The notes: generated by a model not told the origin, from the sequence alone. A stretch of 64,000 bases of DNA from Aureimonas sp. AU4 (GCF_001463765.1 NZ_BBWK01000014.1:94257-158256), one strand, 5' to 3'. Shown: positions 16,005 to 25,917, numbered from the stretch's first letter. Translations and numbers: made by a program.

Positions 16005-17990
16005 CTACTGCGTCACCGCGCGCACGTTGGAGGCGACCTCGCTCAAGGAGACCATGCCCTTGGTCATCACTCGGTCGGCCCCTTCGAGGCGGGTGCGCTC
16101 CTCCTGCGTCAGGCTGCGGGCCGACAGGACGATCACGGGAATGTCGCGGTCCCTGGGCCGGCTGCGCAGCGCGTCGAGGAAGCTGAAGCCGTCCATGACC
16201 GGCATGGTGAGGTCGAGCAGGATGACGCGGGGCCGCGCGGCCTCGACGCGGTCCAGCGCCTCGCGGCCGTTGCCGGCCTCCGACACGCTCCACCCGTCGC
16301 GCTCCAGCGCGTGGCGCAGCCGATCGCGCGCGTCCTCGTCGTCGTCCACCACCAGGACGTCGCCCGCCTCCTCGCGGAACCGGTCCATGACGAGCCGGAA
16401 GCTCTCCCACTGCACGGGCTTGGCGACGTAGTCCGAGGCGCCGAGCGAGGAGGCGAGCGCCCGCTCGCTGACGAAGGTCACCATGATCACCGGGATCTCG
16501 GCGAGCTCGGGATCGGCCTTCAGGCGCGCGAGCACGGTCCAGCCGTCCATGCCCGGCATCATGACGTCGAGGAGGATGGCGCGCGGGCGCATCTCCTTGG
16601 CCATGGCCAGGCCCGTCTGGCCGTCCGGCGCGGTGATGGCGGCAAAGCCCTCGCGCGCCAGGAAGCGCGTCATCAGCTCGCGCTGGGCCGTGTCGTCGTC
16701 GATCACGAGAACCGTGTGGCGCCCGGCCGTGTCGGTGCCCTGCGGCAGCTGGGCGGGGCCGGGGGCCGCGTCCGGTTCGGCGGCATCGGGCAGCCGCGCC
16801 GGAACGGTGAGGCGGAACGTGCTGCCCTCGCCGGGGCGGCTCTCCACCGACACGCCGCCGCCCAGCATCTCGCTGAAGGCCTTGGTGAGCGACAGGCCGA
16901 GGCCCGTTCCCCCGAAGCGGCGCGTGGTGGAGGCGTCGGCCTGGGCGAAGCGCTGGAAAAGGCGCTCCAGCTGCTCGGGCGTCATGCCGATGCCGGTGTC
17001 GCAGACCGAGAAGACCAGCGTGTCGCCGCGGCGCTCGGCGCGCAGCGTGATCGTGCCCCCTTGCGTGAACTTGGCGGCGTTGCTGAGGAGGTTGAGGAGG
17101 ATCTGGCGCAGCTTGGTGATGTCGCTGTGCATGGCGCCGACCTCGCCCTCGAACTCGACCTCCAGCCGGTTGTCCTTCTTCTCGGCGAGCGCCCGGGCGG
17201 TCGCGGCGACGTCGGCGACGATCTCTGCGACGTCGAAGGTCTCGGCATAGAGGTCCATCTTGCCGCTCTCGACCTTGGACAGGTCGAGAACGTCGTTGAT
17301 GAGGCCGAGGAGATGGCGGGCGTTGCTCTCGATCTTGCGGATGTCGCGCACGAGGTCGCCGGCCACCGCGCCCTCCTCGGCCTCCTCGATCAGCATCTCG
17401 CTGTAGCCGATGATGGCCGAGAGGGGCGTGCGCAACTCGTGGCTCATGTTGGCCAGGAACTGCGACTTGGCGAGGTTCGCCTCCTCGGCGGCCTGCAGCG
17501 CCTCCATCTTGGCGCGCTCGGCCAGGATCTGGGAGGTCGTCTCGTTGCAGGCGCAGAAGAGACCGTCGATGCTTCCGTCCTCGCCGTAGACCGGCGTGTA
17601 GGAGAAGGCGAAATGCGCCTCCTCGACGTGGCCGTTGCGCTCGACCTGCAGGGCGATGTCGTCGAAGTGGACGGATTCGCCCTCGTGGACACGGGCCACG
17701 AGCGGGCCGATCTCGTCCCAGATCTCGCTCCAGGTTTCCCGGAAGCGCTGCCCGAAGGCGGCCGGGTGCTTGCTCTGGAGAAGCGCGATGTAGGGATCGT
17801 TGTACAGCATGATCCCGTCCTCGCCCCAGGCGAGGAACATGGGCTGGCGCGAGGCGAGCATCAGCGAGACCATGGTCTTAAGCGCGCGCGGCCAGCCCGA
17901 TGGCGGACCCAGCGGCGTCGCCGCCCAGTCGGCCGCCCGCATGCGGCGGGCCATCTCGCCCTCGCCGCTCAGAAACCGCGCGCTCGTCAT
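16005..17990 (-). CDS. Hybrid sensor histidine kinase with PAS and two receiver domains
   Basis: A 661-residue soluble kinase. A PAS-like sensor spans about 40-155, HisKA carries His184 in FLANMSHELRTPL, and HATPase_c lies near 290-400 with N box NLLSNAAKF and G boxes DTGIGM and GTGLGL. Two receivers follow: the first about 425-540 with Asp475 (ILLDVMMPG) and Lys524 (AKP), the second about 545-660 with Asp593 (ILLDLTMPVMD). There is no HPt or DNA-binding domain, so the output partner must be elsewhere. ATG 17990 is preferred over ATG 17999 because GGGGAG sits nine bases before it. Upstream in-frame codons look non-coding. It lies tail to tail with the c-di-GMP enzyme. Confidence 0.9.
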   Translation of the reverse strand: MTSARFLSGEGEMARRMRAADWAATPLGPPSGWPRALKTMVSLMLASRQPMFLAWGEDGIMLYNDPYIALLQSKHPAAFGQRFRETWSEIWDEIGPLVARVHEGESVHFDDIALQVERNGHVEEAHFAFSYTPVYGEDGSIDGLFCACNETTSQILAERAKMEALQAAEEANLAKSQFLANMSHELRTPLSAIIGYSEMLIEEAEEGAVAGDLVRDIRKIESNARHLLGLINDVLDLSKVESGKMDLYAETFDVAEIVADVAATARALAEKKDNRLEVEFEGEVGAMHSDITKLRQILLNLLSNAAKFTQGGTITLRAERRGDTLVFSVCDTGIGMTPEQLERLFQRFAQADASTTRRFGGTGLGLSLTKAFSEMLGGGVSVESRPGEGSTFRLTVPARLPDAAEPDAAPGPAQLPQGTDTAGRHTVLVIDDDTAQRELMTRFLAREGFAAITAPDGQTGLAMAKEMRPRAILLDVMMPGMDGWTVLARLKADPELAEIPVIMVTFVSERALASSLGASDYVAKPVQWESFRLVMDRFREEAGDVLVVDDDEDARDRLRHALERDGWSVSEAGNGREALDRVEAARPRVILLDLTMPVMDGFSFLDALRSRPRDRDIPVIVLSARSLTQEERTRLEGADRVMTKGMVSLSEVASNVRAVTQ

Positions 17991-18083
17991 GACTGGCATC
18001 TCCCCGGAGCGGACGAGACGCCGACCGCGCCCGAACCGATCCAAGGTTGCGCGCACGAGCCCGCGATCAAGGGCGGGCGCGGA

Positions 18084-19433
18084 TCAGTCCTCGAAGGAGC
18101 GGCGGTCAATGCCGTGGCGCTGGAGCTTGTCGTAGAAGGTCTTGCGCGGCAGGCCGAGGGCCTCCAGCGAGGCGCGCACCTCGCCCCGGTGCCGGCGCAG
18201 CGTCTCGCGGATCGCCTCGCCCTCGAAGCGCTCGACCCGCTCGGCGAGCGAACCGCCCGCATCGCGGGTCGGCGCCTCGGCGGGCTCGTCCTCCTCGCTC
18301 AGGCCGAGCGCCACGCGCTCGGCATAGTGCGAGAGCTCGCGCACGTTGCCGGGCCAGTCGTGCTCAGACAAGGTCCGCCGCACCGCCGCGCCGATCTCGG
18401 GCAGGGGCCGGCCGAAGCGCCGCGCGGCGCGCCCGAGGAAGTGGTGGAAGAGGAGGGGGACGTCCTCGCGCCGCTCGCGCAAGGGCGGGATCCGAAGCGT
18501 CACCACGTTCAGCCGGTAGAAGAGATCCTCACGAAAGGCGCCGCGCCGGGCGGGATCGCCGAGATCGACCTTGGCGGCGGCCACCACGCGAAGGTCCAAC
18601 TCGCGCCGCTCGTTGGTGCCGAGCGGCTCGACGCTGCGCGTCTCCAGAACCCGCAGGAGGCGGACCTGGAGCGCGGGGGGCATGGACTCGATCTCGTCCA
18701 GAAACAGCGTGCCCCCGCTCGCGTGCTCGATGCGCCCGACGCGCCGCCGGGCCGCGCCCGTGAAGGCGCCGGGCTCGTGGCCGAAGAGCTCGCTCTCGAT
18801 CACGCTCTCGGGCAGCGCGCCGCAGTTGAGCGCCACGAAGGGGCGCGCGCGCCGCCGGCTCCAGGCGTGGAGCAGCGAGGCCACGACCTCCTTGCCCGAT
18901 CCCGTCTCGCCCTCCACCAGGACGTCGACCTGCGTGTCGGCGATCTGGCGCAGCGTGCGGCGCAGGCGCTGGATCACCGGCGTCTCGCCGATCAGCGGCA
19001 GGTCCTCGTCCACCGCCTCGGCGGCCTCGCGCAGCCGCCGGTTCTCTAGAACGAGACGACGCTTCTCGGCCGCGCGCCGCACGCTTTCCACCAGCCGGTC
19101 GGCGGCGAACGGCTTGGCGATGAAGTCGTAGGCCCCTTCCTTGAGGGCGCCGACCGCGAGCTCGACGTCGCCGTGGCCGGTGACGAGGATCACCGGCAGG
19201 TCGGGGTCGAGCGCGTGGAGGCGGCGAAACAGCGCCATGCCGTCGGTGCCGGGCATGCGGATGTCGGTGACGACCACCGCCGGCTCCGTGTCGGCGACCC
19301 GCTCCAGCGCCTCGGCGGCGGACGAGGCCCCCACGGCCTCCAGCCCGGCGAGGGCCAGGGTCTGGAGCGTGGCCGCGCGCAGGTGCGCCTCGTCGTCCAC
19401 GAAGAGGATCCGGGGTTCGGCAGAATGGCTCAT
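18084..19433 (-). CDS. dctD: C4-dicarboxylate response regulator DctD (sigma-54 activator)
   Basis: A 449-residue NtrC-family regulator. Receiver domain with phospho-acceptor Asp57 ([10 protein letters not shown]), a central AAA+ domain with Walker A GETGSGKE and the GAFTGA loop that contacts sigma-54, and a C-terminal Fis-type helix-turn-helix ending in [11 protein letters not shown]. DctD activates dctA transcription when C4-dicarboxylates (succinate, malate, fumarate) are sensed by DctB. Gene order dctA-dctB-dctD with dctA divergent, plus a sigma-54 promoter before dctA, makes the assignment firm. Its start overlaps the dctB stop by ATGA. Confidence 0.95.
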   Translation of the reverse strand: MSHSAEPRILFVDDEAHLRAATLQTLALAGLEAVGASSAAEALERVADTEPAVVVTDIRMPGTDGMALFRRLHALDPDLPVILVTGHGDVELAVGALKEGAYDFIAKPFAADRLVESVRRAAEKRRLVLENRRLREAAEAVDEDLPLIGETPVIQRLRRTLRQIADTQVDVLVEGETGSGKEVVASLLHAWSRRRARPFVALNCGALPESVIESELFGHEPGAFTGAARRRVGRIEHASGGTLFLDEIESMPPALQVRLLRVLETRSVEPLGTNERRELDLRVVAAAKVDLGDPARRGAFREDLFYRLNVVTLRIPPLRERREDVPLLFHHFLGRAARRFGRPLPEIGAAVRRTLSEHDWPGNVRELSHYAERVALGLSEEDEPAEAPTRDAGGSLAERVERFEGEAIRETLRRHRGEVRASLEALGLPRKTFYDKLQRHGIDRRSFED

Positions 19434-21277
19434 CGGTTTTCCGCCCGCGGCAGATCGATCAGGAAGGAGGCGCCGCCGCCCGGCGCAGGACCGGCCGACA
19501 GGCGGCCGCCGAACTCGGAGACGATGTCCTGCGAGATCACGAGGCCGAGGCCCAGCCCGTCGGGCTTGGTGGTGGAGAAGGGCGTGAAAAGGCGCTCCAT
19601 CTGCTCCGGCGAGAGGCCCGGCCCGTTATCCGTGACCGCGAGGCGCACCCGGCCCTCGCCACGTTCGAGCGTGATCGCAATGCGCGGCGCGGGATGTCCG
19701 CGCAGCGCGTCCATCGCGTTGCGCAGGAGGTTGACCAGAACCTGCTCGAGCCGCAGCCGGTCGGCCTCGACCGCGAACGAGCCCCCCGCGTCCGGCAATG
19801 CGACGGCGATGCCCTGCTCGGCGAGCCGCGTCGAGAGCATAAGCATCGCCCCGTCCAGCGCCTCTCGCAGCTCGACCCGCGCACGCCCGCCGGCCGGGCG
19901 CCGCGCGATCGAGCGCAGCGTCCCCGTGATCGAGCCGACGCGCTCCGTCAGCCCGACGATGTGCGAAAGGTTCTCGCGTGCGGCCTCCTCTTGCGCGCGC
20001 TCCAGGAAGCGGCCGGCGTTTTCGGCATAGGTGCGGATCGCGGCGAGCGGCTGGTTGATCTCGTGCGCGACGCCCGCCGTGATCTGGCCGAGCGTCGCCA
20101 GGCGGTTGGCCTGCGCGAGGTCGTCGCGCAGGCGGATGATGCGGTTCTGCGCCTCGGCGCGCTCGGCCATCTCGCGCTCCAGCCGTCCGTTGGCGCGGGT
20201 CAGCTCGACGGTGCGCTCGGCGACCGCCTCCTCCAGCGCCTGCGCGGTGCGGGCGAGCGCGTCGCGCTTCTCCTGCTCGCGTCGCCGGCGCCGGGCGAGG
20301 AGAAAGGCGGCGAGCGCCAGGAGGAGCAGCGTCAGCGCGGCGACGAGACGCGCGGGAATGCCCGCCGCGCGCCGTGCCCCGTCGACCGGCGAGAGGATGT
20401 GCAGGCGCCAGCCCTCCGGCCCGTCGGCGAGCGGGGCGACGGTCTCGACGAACCGCCCGGCCTCGCGGCCGCTGGAAAGGCGCCATTGGCCGTCCTCCAG
20501 CTGCCGCGCGCCGGGAAGGGGGGTGAGGTCGGCGTCGGGCGACTGCAGGTCGAGGCGGGCCTTGGCGATGTCGCCGACCGAGAGGGGGGCGACCGCGTGG
20601 AAGCGCCAGTCCGGCACGCCCGTCGCCAGGACCACCCCTTGCGCGTCGGTCACGAAGGTCGGGCGTCCCGTGCCGGCCCAAGCCCGCTCCACGGCGCCGA
20701 GCTCGACCTTCGCCACCACCACGCCGAGCGGCGCGCCGCCCTCGTCGACGCGTTGCGACAGGTAGATGCCCGGCCGCCCGCTGACCGTGCCGAGCGCGTA
20801 TTGCTGGGCCGAGCCGCCGGCCATCGCCTGCGCGTAGTAGCGGCGGAAGCGGTAGTCCGATCCCACGAAGCTGTCGGGCTCGCGGTAGTTGCTGGCGGCC
20901 ACCGCCCGGCCGTCCTTGTCCAGGAGGTAGATGACCTGCGCCCGCGTCTGCCCGGCGAGAAGCCGCAGCTTCTCGTTCACGGCCGAGAGGTTGGCGGCGA
21001 GCGGCAGGCGCAGACTGGCACGAATGCTGCCTTCCTGCGCGAGCACGACCGGCACGGTGCGCTGGCGGTCGATCTCGGCGAGCAGCGCGGCGGAGGCGAG
21101 CGGCCAAGCGGCCTGGCCCTCCGCGGCCACCGCCGCCACGGCGCGGCGCTCGGCCAGGCGCCCCGCGCCCTCGGTCAGAAGGCCTCCGAGCGCGAGGAGG
21201 ATCGCTAGCGCCGCGATCCGCTGGGGCGAGGGCCAGGGCCGGGAAGCGGGCGCCGGCGGCGGGACGGGACGGTTCAT
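19430..21277 (-). CDS. dctB: C4-dicarboxylate sensor histidine kinase DctB
   Basis: A 615-residue membrane sensor. The first helix (about 22-38) and a second (about 305-325, [20 protein letters not shown]) bracket a ~270-residue periplasmic double-Cache sensor that in this family binds C4-dicarboxylates. A coiled-coil linker leads to HisKA (His in [13 protein letters not shown]) and a HATPase domain with [16 protein letters not shown] and GLGLGL. It phosphorylates DctD, whose gene overlaps it. ATG 21277 matches the family start; the longer upstream frame crosses the dctA promoter and is rejected. It is divergent from dctA. Confidence 0.94.
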   Translation of the reverse strand: MNRPVPPPAPASRPWPSPQRIAALAILLALGGLLTEGAGRLAERRAVAAVAAEGQAAWPLASAALLAEIDRQRTVPVVLAQEGSIRASLRLPLAANLSAVNEKLRLLAGQTRAQVIYLLDKDGRAVAASNYREPDSFVGSDYRFRRYYAQAMAGGSAQQYALGTVSGRPGIYLSQRVDEGGAPLGVVVAKVELGAVERAWAGTGRPTFVTDAQGVVLATGVPDWRFHAVAPLSVGDIAKARLDLQSPDADLTPLPGARQLEDGQWRLSSGREAGRFVETVAPLADGPEGWRLHILSPVDGARRAAGIPARLVAALTLLLLALAAFLLARRRRREQEKRDALARTAQALEEAVAERTVELTRANGRLEREMAERAEAQNRIIRLRDDLAQANRLATLGQITAGVAHEINQPLAAIRTYAENAGRFLERAQEEAARENLSHIVGLTERVGSITGTLRSIARRPAGGRARVELREALDGAMLMLSTRLAEQGIAVALPDAGGSFAVEADRLRLEQVLVNLLRNAMDALRGHPAPRIAITLERGEGRVRLAVTDNGPGLSPEQMERLFTPFSTTKPDGLGLGLVISQDIVSEFGGRLSAGPAPGGGASFLIDLPRAENR

Positions 21278-21279
21278 CC

Positions 21280-21297
21280 TGTGTGGATTATCGCACA
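21280..21297. promoter_or_regulatory. Candidate DctD upstream activator site
   Basis: Imperfect inverted repeat TGTGTGGATTATCGCACA lies immediately upstream of dctB and about 120 bases before the sigma-54 promoter of dctA. The arms TGTGTG and CGCACA match at five of six positions. The spacing and half-site sequence fit what is known for rhizobial DctD activator sites. A second tandem copy, usual in rhizobia, was not found clearly. Confidence 0.5.
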
Positions 21298-21403
21298 AGG
21301 TCGGAGCCTGTCGAGCGGATCGCCGCACGCGCCGGGGCGCGAAAGCGGCACAACCCCGTCCCGAGCCCCGGCGTTCCGGCATATCTGCCCTGCGGGAACC
21401 AAC

Positions 21404-21419
21404 TGGCACGCGGCTTGCA
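21404..21419 (+). promoter_or_regulatory. Sigma-54 (-24/-12) promoter of dctA
   Basis: TGGCACGCGGCTTGCA is a perfect match to the sigma-54 consensus TGGCACG-N4-TTGCA, with the GG and GC elements at the required spacing. It is oriented toward dctA, about 85 bases before its start, and the sigma-54 activator gene dctD is adjacent. Transcription would begin near 21431. Confidence 0.92.
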
Positions 21420-21503
21420 AGATGATCACCGGAGCCTTTGTCCGCCTCGCCGGACGGCTCCCGCCGGCCTGCCGGCCCCAAAAACCGCAAAGGGAGGAAG
21501 ACC

Positions 21504-22847
21504 ATGGCCGCCAGCATGCCCGTCCACGCCGCCGAGCCGCCCCGGCGCAAGCCGCTCTACGCCCAGCTCTACGTTCAGGTTCTCGTCGCGATCGCCATCG
21601 GCGTCGCGCTCGGCCACTACTACCCCGCCTATGGCGAGGCGATGAAGCCGCTCGGCGACGCCTTCATCAAGCTCGTCAAGATGATCATCGCCCCGGTCAT
21701 CTTCCTGACCATCGTCACCGGCATCGCCGGCATGAGCGACCTGAAGAAGGTCGGTCGCGTCGCGGGCAAGGCGATGATCTACTTCCTGACCTTCTCGACG
21801 CTGGCGCTGATCATCGGCCTCGTGGTGGCCAACGTCGTGCATCCGGGCTCCGGCCTCAACATCGACCCCGCCACGCTCGATACCAAGGCGGTCGCCGACT
21901 ACGCGGCCAAGGCGCACGACCAGACGCTGGTCGGCTTCCTCCAGAACATCATCCCGACCACGATCGTCAGCGCCTTCGCGTCCGGCGACATCCTCCAGGT
22001 CCTGTTCTTCTCGGTGCTCTTCGGCATCGCGCTCGGCATGGTGGGCGAGCGGGGCCAGCCGGTCCTCTCCTTCCTGCAGGCGCTGTCGGCGCCGATGTTC
22101 CGCCTCGTCGCCATCCTCATGAAGGCGGCCCCGGTCGGCGCCTTCGGCGCCATGGCCTTCACGATCGGCAAGTACGGCGTCGGCTCGATCGCCAACCTCG
22201 CCATGCTGGTCGGCACCTTCTACCTGACCTCGCTGCTTTTCGTGGTGGTCGTGCTCGGCGCGGTCTGCCGCTACAACGGCTTCTCGATCTTCGCCCTCAT
22301 CCGCTACATCAAGGAGGAACTCCTCCTGGTGCTCGGCACCTCGTCGTCGGAGGCCGCCCTGCCGACGCTGATGGAGAAGATGGAGCGCGCCGGCGCCAAG
22401 AAGTCGGTGGTCGGCCTCGTGATCCCGACCGGCTACTCGTTCAACCTCGACGGCACCAACATCTACATGACGCTGGCCGCGCTGTTCATCGCGCAGGCCA
22501 CCAACACCGACCTCACCTGGGGCCAGCAGATCCTGCTCCTGCTCGTCGCCATGCTCTCGTCCAAGGGCGCGGCGGGCATCACGGGCGCGGGATTCATCAC
22601 GCTGGCCGCGACGCTCTCGGTGGTGCCGACGGTGCCGGTCGCCGGCATGGCGCTGATTCTGGGCGTCGACCGTTTCATGTCGGAGTGCCGCGCGCTGACC
22701 AACCTCGTCGGCAACGCGGTGGCGACGCTGGTGGTGGCGCGCTGGGAGGGCGAACTCGATACCGACCGCCTGCACGCGGCCCTGAACGGCCACGGCCCGG
22801 CGCCGGAATACGAGGCGCACGCGGTGCGTCCCGTTCCGGCCGAGTAG
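21504..22847 (+). CDS. dctA: C4-dicarboxylate transporter DctA
   Basis: A 447-residue sodium/proton-coupled symporter of the glutamate-transporter fold that imports succinate, malate and fumarate. Hydrophobic helices run the full length, and the serine-rich re-entrant loop [17 protein letters not shown] and the substrate region [17 protein letters not shown] are both present. ATG 21504 follows GGGAGGA at a good distance; the upstream frame from 21438 overlaps the leader and is rejected. Controlled by the sigma-54 promoter and DctB/DctD next door. A strong terminator follows, so dctA is a single-gene transcript. Confidence 0.96.
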   Translation: MAASMPVHAAEPPRRKPLYAQLYVQVLVAIAIGVALGHYYPAYGEAMKPLGDAFIKLVKMIIAPVIFLTIVTGIAGMSDLKKVGRVAGKAMIYFLTFSTLALIIGLVVANVVHPGSGLNIDPATLDTKAVADYAAKAHDQTLVGFLQNIIPTTIVSAFASGDILQVLFFSVLFGIALGMVGERGQPVLSFLQALSAPMFRLVAILMKAAPVGAFGAMAFTIGKYGVGSIANLAMLVGTFYLTSLLFVVVVLGAVCRYNGFSIFALIRYIKEELLLVLGTSSSEAALPTLMEKMERAGAKKSVVGLVIPTGYSFNLDGTNIYMTLAALFIAQATNTDLTWGQQILLLLVAMLSSKGAAGITGAGFITLAATLSVVPTVPVAGMALILGVDRFMSECRALTNLVGNAVATLVVARWEGELDTDRLHAALNGHGPAPEYEAHAVRPVPAE

Positions 22848-22875
22848 GGCCGCCCCTCGACAGGACAGGACAGGA

Positions 22876-22908
22876 AAGGCCGGGCCTCGGTGCCCGGCCT
22901 TTTCGTGT
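22876..22908 (+). terminator. Rho-independent terminator of dctA
   Basis: A perfect 10-bp stem AAGGCCGGGC / GCCCGGCCTT with a six-base loop starts 29 bases after the dctA stop and ends in TTTT. It could also act on the convergent LysR gene. Confidence 0.88.
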
Positions 22909-22912
22909 CCGC

Positions 22913-23815
22913 TCAAGGCCCGTCTGGCTGCGGCTCCTCGCCCTCGATCAGCGCGCGGCGCTCGGCCATCGCGGCTGCCAGGTCGTCGAGAAGCGCGCGC
23001 ACGCGCGGCGCGCGGCGCAGGTCCGCATGGGTCAGGAGCCAGAGGTCGGTCGCAAAATCGGGCTCCGGCGCGCCGAGGCGCCTGAGACCCGGCCGCGCGT
23101 CGGCGACGAAGCAGGGAAGGTGGCCGACGCCGAGCCCCGCCTCCACCGCCGCCGCCAGCGCCAGCACCGAGTCGACGCGGTAGACGAGCTGCGCTTCCGG
23201 CACCCGCTCCACCGCCTGGCGCACCACCTTCAGCGCGCCCATCGTCTCGCCGAGCGCCACCCAGTCGCCCTCAGTGCCGCCATCGCCACCCCGCGCGCCG
23301 TAGAGCGCCCAGGCGATGCGCGCCGCCTTGCGCCCCACCAGCGTGTCGGGGGGCCGGTCGGTCGCGCGCACCGCCACGTCCGCGTCGCGCCGCGACAGGT
23401 TCAGCGCCTGGTTGGCGATCAGGACGTCGAGGCGGATGCGCGGATGGCGCCGGCGAAAGCCCGCGAAGGCTGGCGTCAGGAGGTGAAGCAGCAGGGAGTC
23501 GTTGGTGGTGACGCGGATCTCGCCCTCGAGCCCCGGCTCGGCACCCGCCATGCGCAGGGAGGCCGCGTCGATCTCCTCGCCGAGCCGCAGCGCCAGCGCG
23601 GTGATCTGCGCGCCCGCCGCGGTCGGGACGAGGCGCTGCCGGTCGCGCTCGAAGAAGGTGAGGCCGGTCGCCGTCTCGGCCTGCCGCAGCCGCCGGAACA
23701 CGGTGGAATGGTCGAGCCGCAGCGCGCGCCCCGCGCCCGGCAGCGTGCCCTGCGTCGCGACCGCCCGGATCAGGCGCAGATCGTCCCAGGACAGGCTGTC
23801 GATCGGACTGGACAT
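22913..23815 (-). CDS. LysR-family transcriptional regulator
   Basis: A 300-residue regulator. N-terminal winged helix-turn-helix (about 8-65: LRLIRAVATQGTLPGAGRAL, then VFRRLRQAE) and a C-terminal periplasmic-binding-like effector domain (about 90-295). ATG 23815 has AAGGGG at a good distance; the earlier in-frame codons are not preferred. It is divergent from the ring-cleaving-dioxygenase/esterase pair at 23957, and repeated GCAAT half-sites sit in the gap, so it probably controls that pair and itself. The inducer may be a quinone or aromatic compound, by analogy with the function of the MhqO/MhqD-like products. Confidence 0.9.
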   Translation of the reverse strand: MSSPIDSLSWDDLRLIRAVATQGTLPGAGRALRLDHSTVFRRLRQAETATGLTFFERDRQRLVPTAAGAQITALALRLGEEIDAASLRMAGAEPGLEGEIRVTTNDSLLLHLLTPAFAGFRRRHPRIRLDVLIANQALNLSRRDADVAVRATDRPPDTLVGRKAARIAWALYGARGGDGGTEGDWVALGETMGALKVVRQAVERVPEAQLVYRVDSVLALAAAVEAGLGVGHLPCFVADARPGLRRLGAPEPDFATDLWLLTHADLRRAPRVRALLDDLAAAMAERRALIEGEEPQPDGP

Positions 23816-23841
23816 GTCACCCCTTCCGGCTGCGTCGCCCG

Positions 23842-23899
23842 GCAATCATGCCATTGCAAAAACGCAATTCCTACCCTCATTCACAAGGTCGATCATTGC
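23842..23899. promoter_or_regulatory. LysR operator candidate: four GCAAT/ATTGC half-sites
   Basis: The divergent gap holds GCAAT at 23842, ATTGC at 23853, GCAAT at 23864 and ATTGC at 23895. The middle two make a perfect inverted repeat ATTGC-N6-GCAAT, which also satisfies the T-N11-A pattern of LysR sites. This is seen directly; binding by the adjacent regulator is inferred. Confidence 0.5.
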
Positions 23900-23956
23900 G
23901 CATAGCTTTCGGGTCAGGCGACGCCACCGAGCCTCGCACGACCAGGGAGAAGCGCC

Positions 23957-24907
23957 ATGTCCAAGGGCCTGCACCATGTCACCGCGATCGCCCGCTCGGC
24001 GGCGCGCAACGTCGACTTCTACACGCGCGTTCTTGGGCTGCGGCTCGTCAAGCGCACGGTGAACTTCGACGACCCGTCCACGCACCACCTCTACTACGGC
24101 GACGGCGCCGGCGCGCCGGGCACGGTGCTGACCTTCTTCCCATGGGAGAACGCCGCCCCCGGCCGGCTCGGCGTCGGCGAGACGCAGGAGACCGTGTTCC
24201 GCGTGCCGGAGGGCTCGATCGGCTACTGGACGCACCGCTTCCTGGAGAAGGGCGTCGAGCACCAAGCGATCGTGCGCCGCTTCGGAGAGACCGTTCTCTC
24301 GTTCCAGGACGGCGACGGGATGCGCATGGCGCTGGTGGCGGTGCCGGGCGCCGAACGGGAGACCGGCTGGAGCGACGGCGCGGTTCCGCCCGAGCACGCG
24401 ATCCGCGGCTTCCACTCCGTCAGCCTCCTCCTGGAGGAAGTCGGGGCGACGGGGGCGATCCTCACCGACGTCTTCGGCTTCCGCGAGATCGGCCGCGAGG
24501 GCTCGACGACCCGCTTCGCCGTGCCGGACCTCGGCGTCGGCGGGGTGGTCGACATTCGCGCCGTCGGCGGCTTCCTGAAGCCTCGCCCGGGCGCGGGCAG
24601 CGTCCACCACATCGCCTTCCGCGCCGCCGACGACGCGGCGGAAGCCGCGATGGTGCAGCGCCTTGCCGAGAACCACGGCTTGACCACCACCGAGCAGAAG
24701 GACCGCAACTACTTCCGCTCGGTCTACTTCCGCGAGCCCGGCCACGTCCTGTTCGAGATCGCGACCGACATCCCCGGCTTCGCGGTGGACGAACCGCTGG
24801 AAAGCCTCGGGACCAGCTTGAAGCTTCCCGCGCCCTACGAGGCGCACCGCGCCGCCATCGAGGCGGTGCTGCCGGACCTCGGGCTGGGCGAGCGCCGCGC
24901 CGCATAG
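23957..24907 (+). CDS. Ring-cleaving dioxygenase of the glyoxalase/VOC fold (MhqO-like)
   Basis: A 316-residue protein with two VOC domains. Likely metal ligands appear as GLHHVTAIAR at the N terminus, VHHIAFRA at about 215-222, and the late Glu in LFEIATD. The length and start match the MhqO/MhqA type hydroquinone dioxygenases, which open quinone-derived rings. The paired esterase downstream resembles MhqD, as in quinone-detoxification operons of other bacteria. It reads away from the LysR regulator. Substrate is inferred from family similarity only. Confidence 0.85.
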   Translation: MSKGLHHVTAIARSAARNVDFYTRVLGLRLVKRTVNFDDPSTHHLYYGDGAGAPGTVLTFFPWENAAPGRLGVGETQETVFRVPEGSIGYWTHRFLEKGVEHQAIVRRFGETVLSFQDGDGMRMALVAVPGAERETGWSDGAVPPEHAIRGFHSVSLLLEEVGATGAILTDVFGFREIGREGSTTRFAVPDLGVGGVVDIRAVGGFLKPRPGAGSVHHIAFRAADDAAEAAMVQRLAENHGLTTTEQKDRNYFRSVYFREPGHVLFEIATDIPGFAVDEPLESLGTSLKLPAPYEAHRAAIEAVLPDLGLGERRAA

Positions 24908-24971
24908 GATGCGATGACATCACCGGACGGGTCCGCCCGTCCGGTTCGCCTTTTCGAGACGGACGAAACCC

Positions 24972-25598
24972 ATGACCGAGCTCTCCCACATCCACCGCTT
25001 CCGCGCCGGCGCCGTGCCGCGCGCGCCGCTTCTGCTGCTACACGGGACGGGCGGCGACGAGACCGATCTTCTCGGGCTCGGCGAGATGGTCGCGCCGGGC
25101 GCGAGCCTCCTGTCGCCGCGCGGGCAGGTGCTGGAGAACGGCATGCCGCGCTTCTTCCGCCGTCTGGCGGAGGGCGTCTTCGACGAGGCGGACGTGCGCC
25201 GGCGCGCAGGAGAGCTTGCCGCCTTCGTGGGCGAGGCGCGCCAGGCCTACGAGCTGGCGGCGCCGGTCGCACTCGGCTTCTCGAACGGCGCCAACATCGC
25301 GGCGGCCCTCCTGCTCCTCCATCCCGGCGTGCTTTCGGGCGCGGTGCTGATCCGCCCGATGGTGCCGTTGCGCGAGCCGCCCGCAGCCGATCTGCGGGAT
25401 CTGCCGGTTCTCGTCCTGTCCGGCGCGATGGACCCGATCATGCCGGCTGGCGAGGGCGAGCGCCTAGCACGCCAGCTGGAGGTGGCGGGCGCACGCGTAG
25501 AGCATCGCACGGTTCCCGCCGGCCACGGCCTGACGCAGATCGACGTCTCGGCGGCGCGCGACTTCCTCGCCGCGCTGCCGCAGCCCGCGGCGGCCTGA
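24972..25598 (+). CDS. Alpha/beta hydrolase, phospholipase/carboxylesterase type (MhqD-like)
   Basis: A 208-residue cytoplasmic hydrolase. The oxyanion-hole HGTGGDE is near the N terminus, the nucleophile elbow GFSNGAN gives the serine, and the triad is completed by Asp in GAMDPIMPAG and His in AGHGLTQ. All three are in family positions. It follows the VOC dioxygenase by 64 bases and probably shares its transcript, hydrolysing a ring-cleavage product or acting on quinone-derived esters. The family also contains generic carboxylesterases, so substrate is unknown. Confidence 0.87.
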   Translation: MTELSHIHRFRAGAVPRAPLLLLHGTGGDETDLLGLGEMVAPGASLLSPRGQVLENGMPRFFRRLAEGVFDEADVRRRAGELAAFVGEARQAYELAAPVALGFSNGANIAAALLLLHPGVLSGAVLIRPMVPLREPPAADLRDLPVLVLSGAMDPIMPAGEGERLARQLEVAGARVEHRTVPAGHGLTQIDVSAARDFLAALPQPAAA

Positions 25599-25710
25599 GA
25601 CGAGTTTGCTCCGAACAGGGCCCTGCGCGCGACATCCGTTGCGCGCGGGGCCGCGGGGCCGGGCATCCCGTTTCTGGCGGGCGCGGGGCCGTGGCCTTAG
25701 GATCGCGTTC

Positions 25711-25914
25711 ATGACGTCGATCGACCCCGCCTCCGCCACGGATTCGCGCCGCCGCGTGCCCGGCTCGCGCCGCGAGACGCTGCGCCGCTGGCGCGACGGC
25801 GCGCTGACGCTCGCCGCCTTCGGCCTCGTCGCGGCCTTCGTCTTCGGCACGCTGCCCGCGACCCACCGCGAGGCCCCGCCCGCGCTTCTGGCGGACGCGG
25901 CGCTGACGCGCTGA
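25711..25914 (+). CDS. Small single-pass membrane protein, hypothetical
   Basis: A 67-residue protein with a basic N-terminal third (RRRVPGSRRETLRRWR), one hydrophobic segment (about 32-47, LTLAAFGLVAAFVFG) and a short tail. Basic residues before the helix predict an inside N terminus. ATG 25711 is preceded by TTAGGAT at a good distance, and a terminator follows directly, both supporting a real small gene. No family is recognised. Confidence 0.55.
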   Translation: MTSIDPASATDSRRRVPGSRRETLRRWRDGALTLAAFGLVAAFVFGTLPATHREAPPALLADAALTR

Positions 25915-25917
25915 CGC

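Noticed and set aside
21281..23905. An 874-residue plus-strand frame over dctA and LysR
   Set aside because: It runs through dctA in a wrong frame and antisense to LysR; both have strong support.
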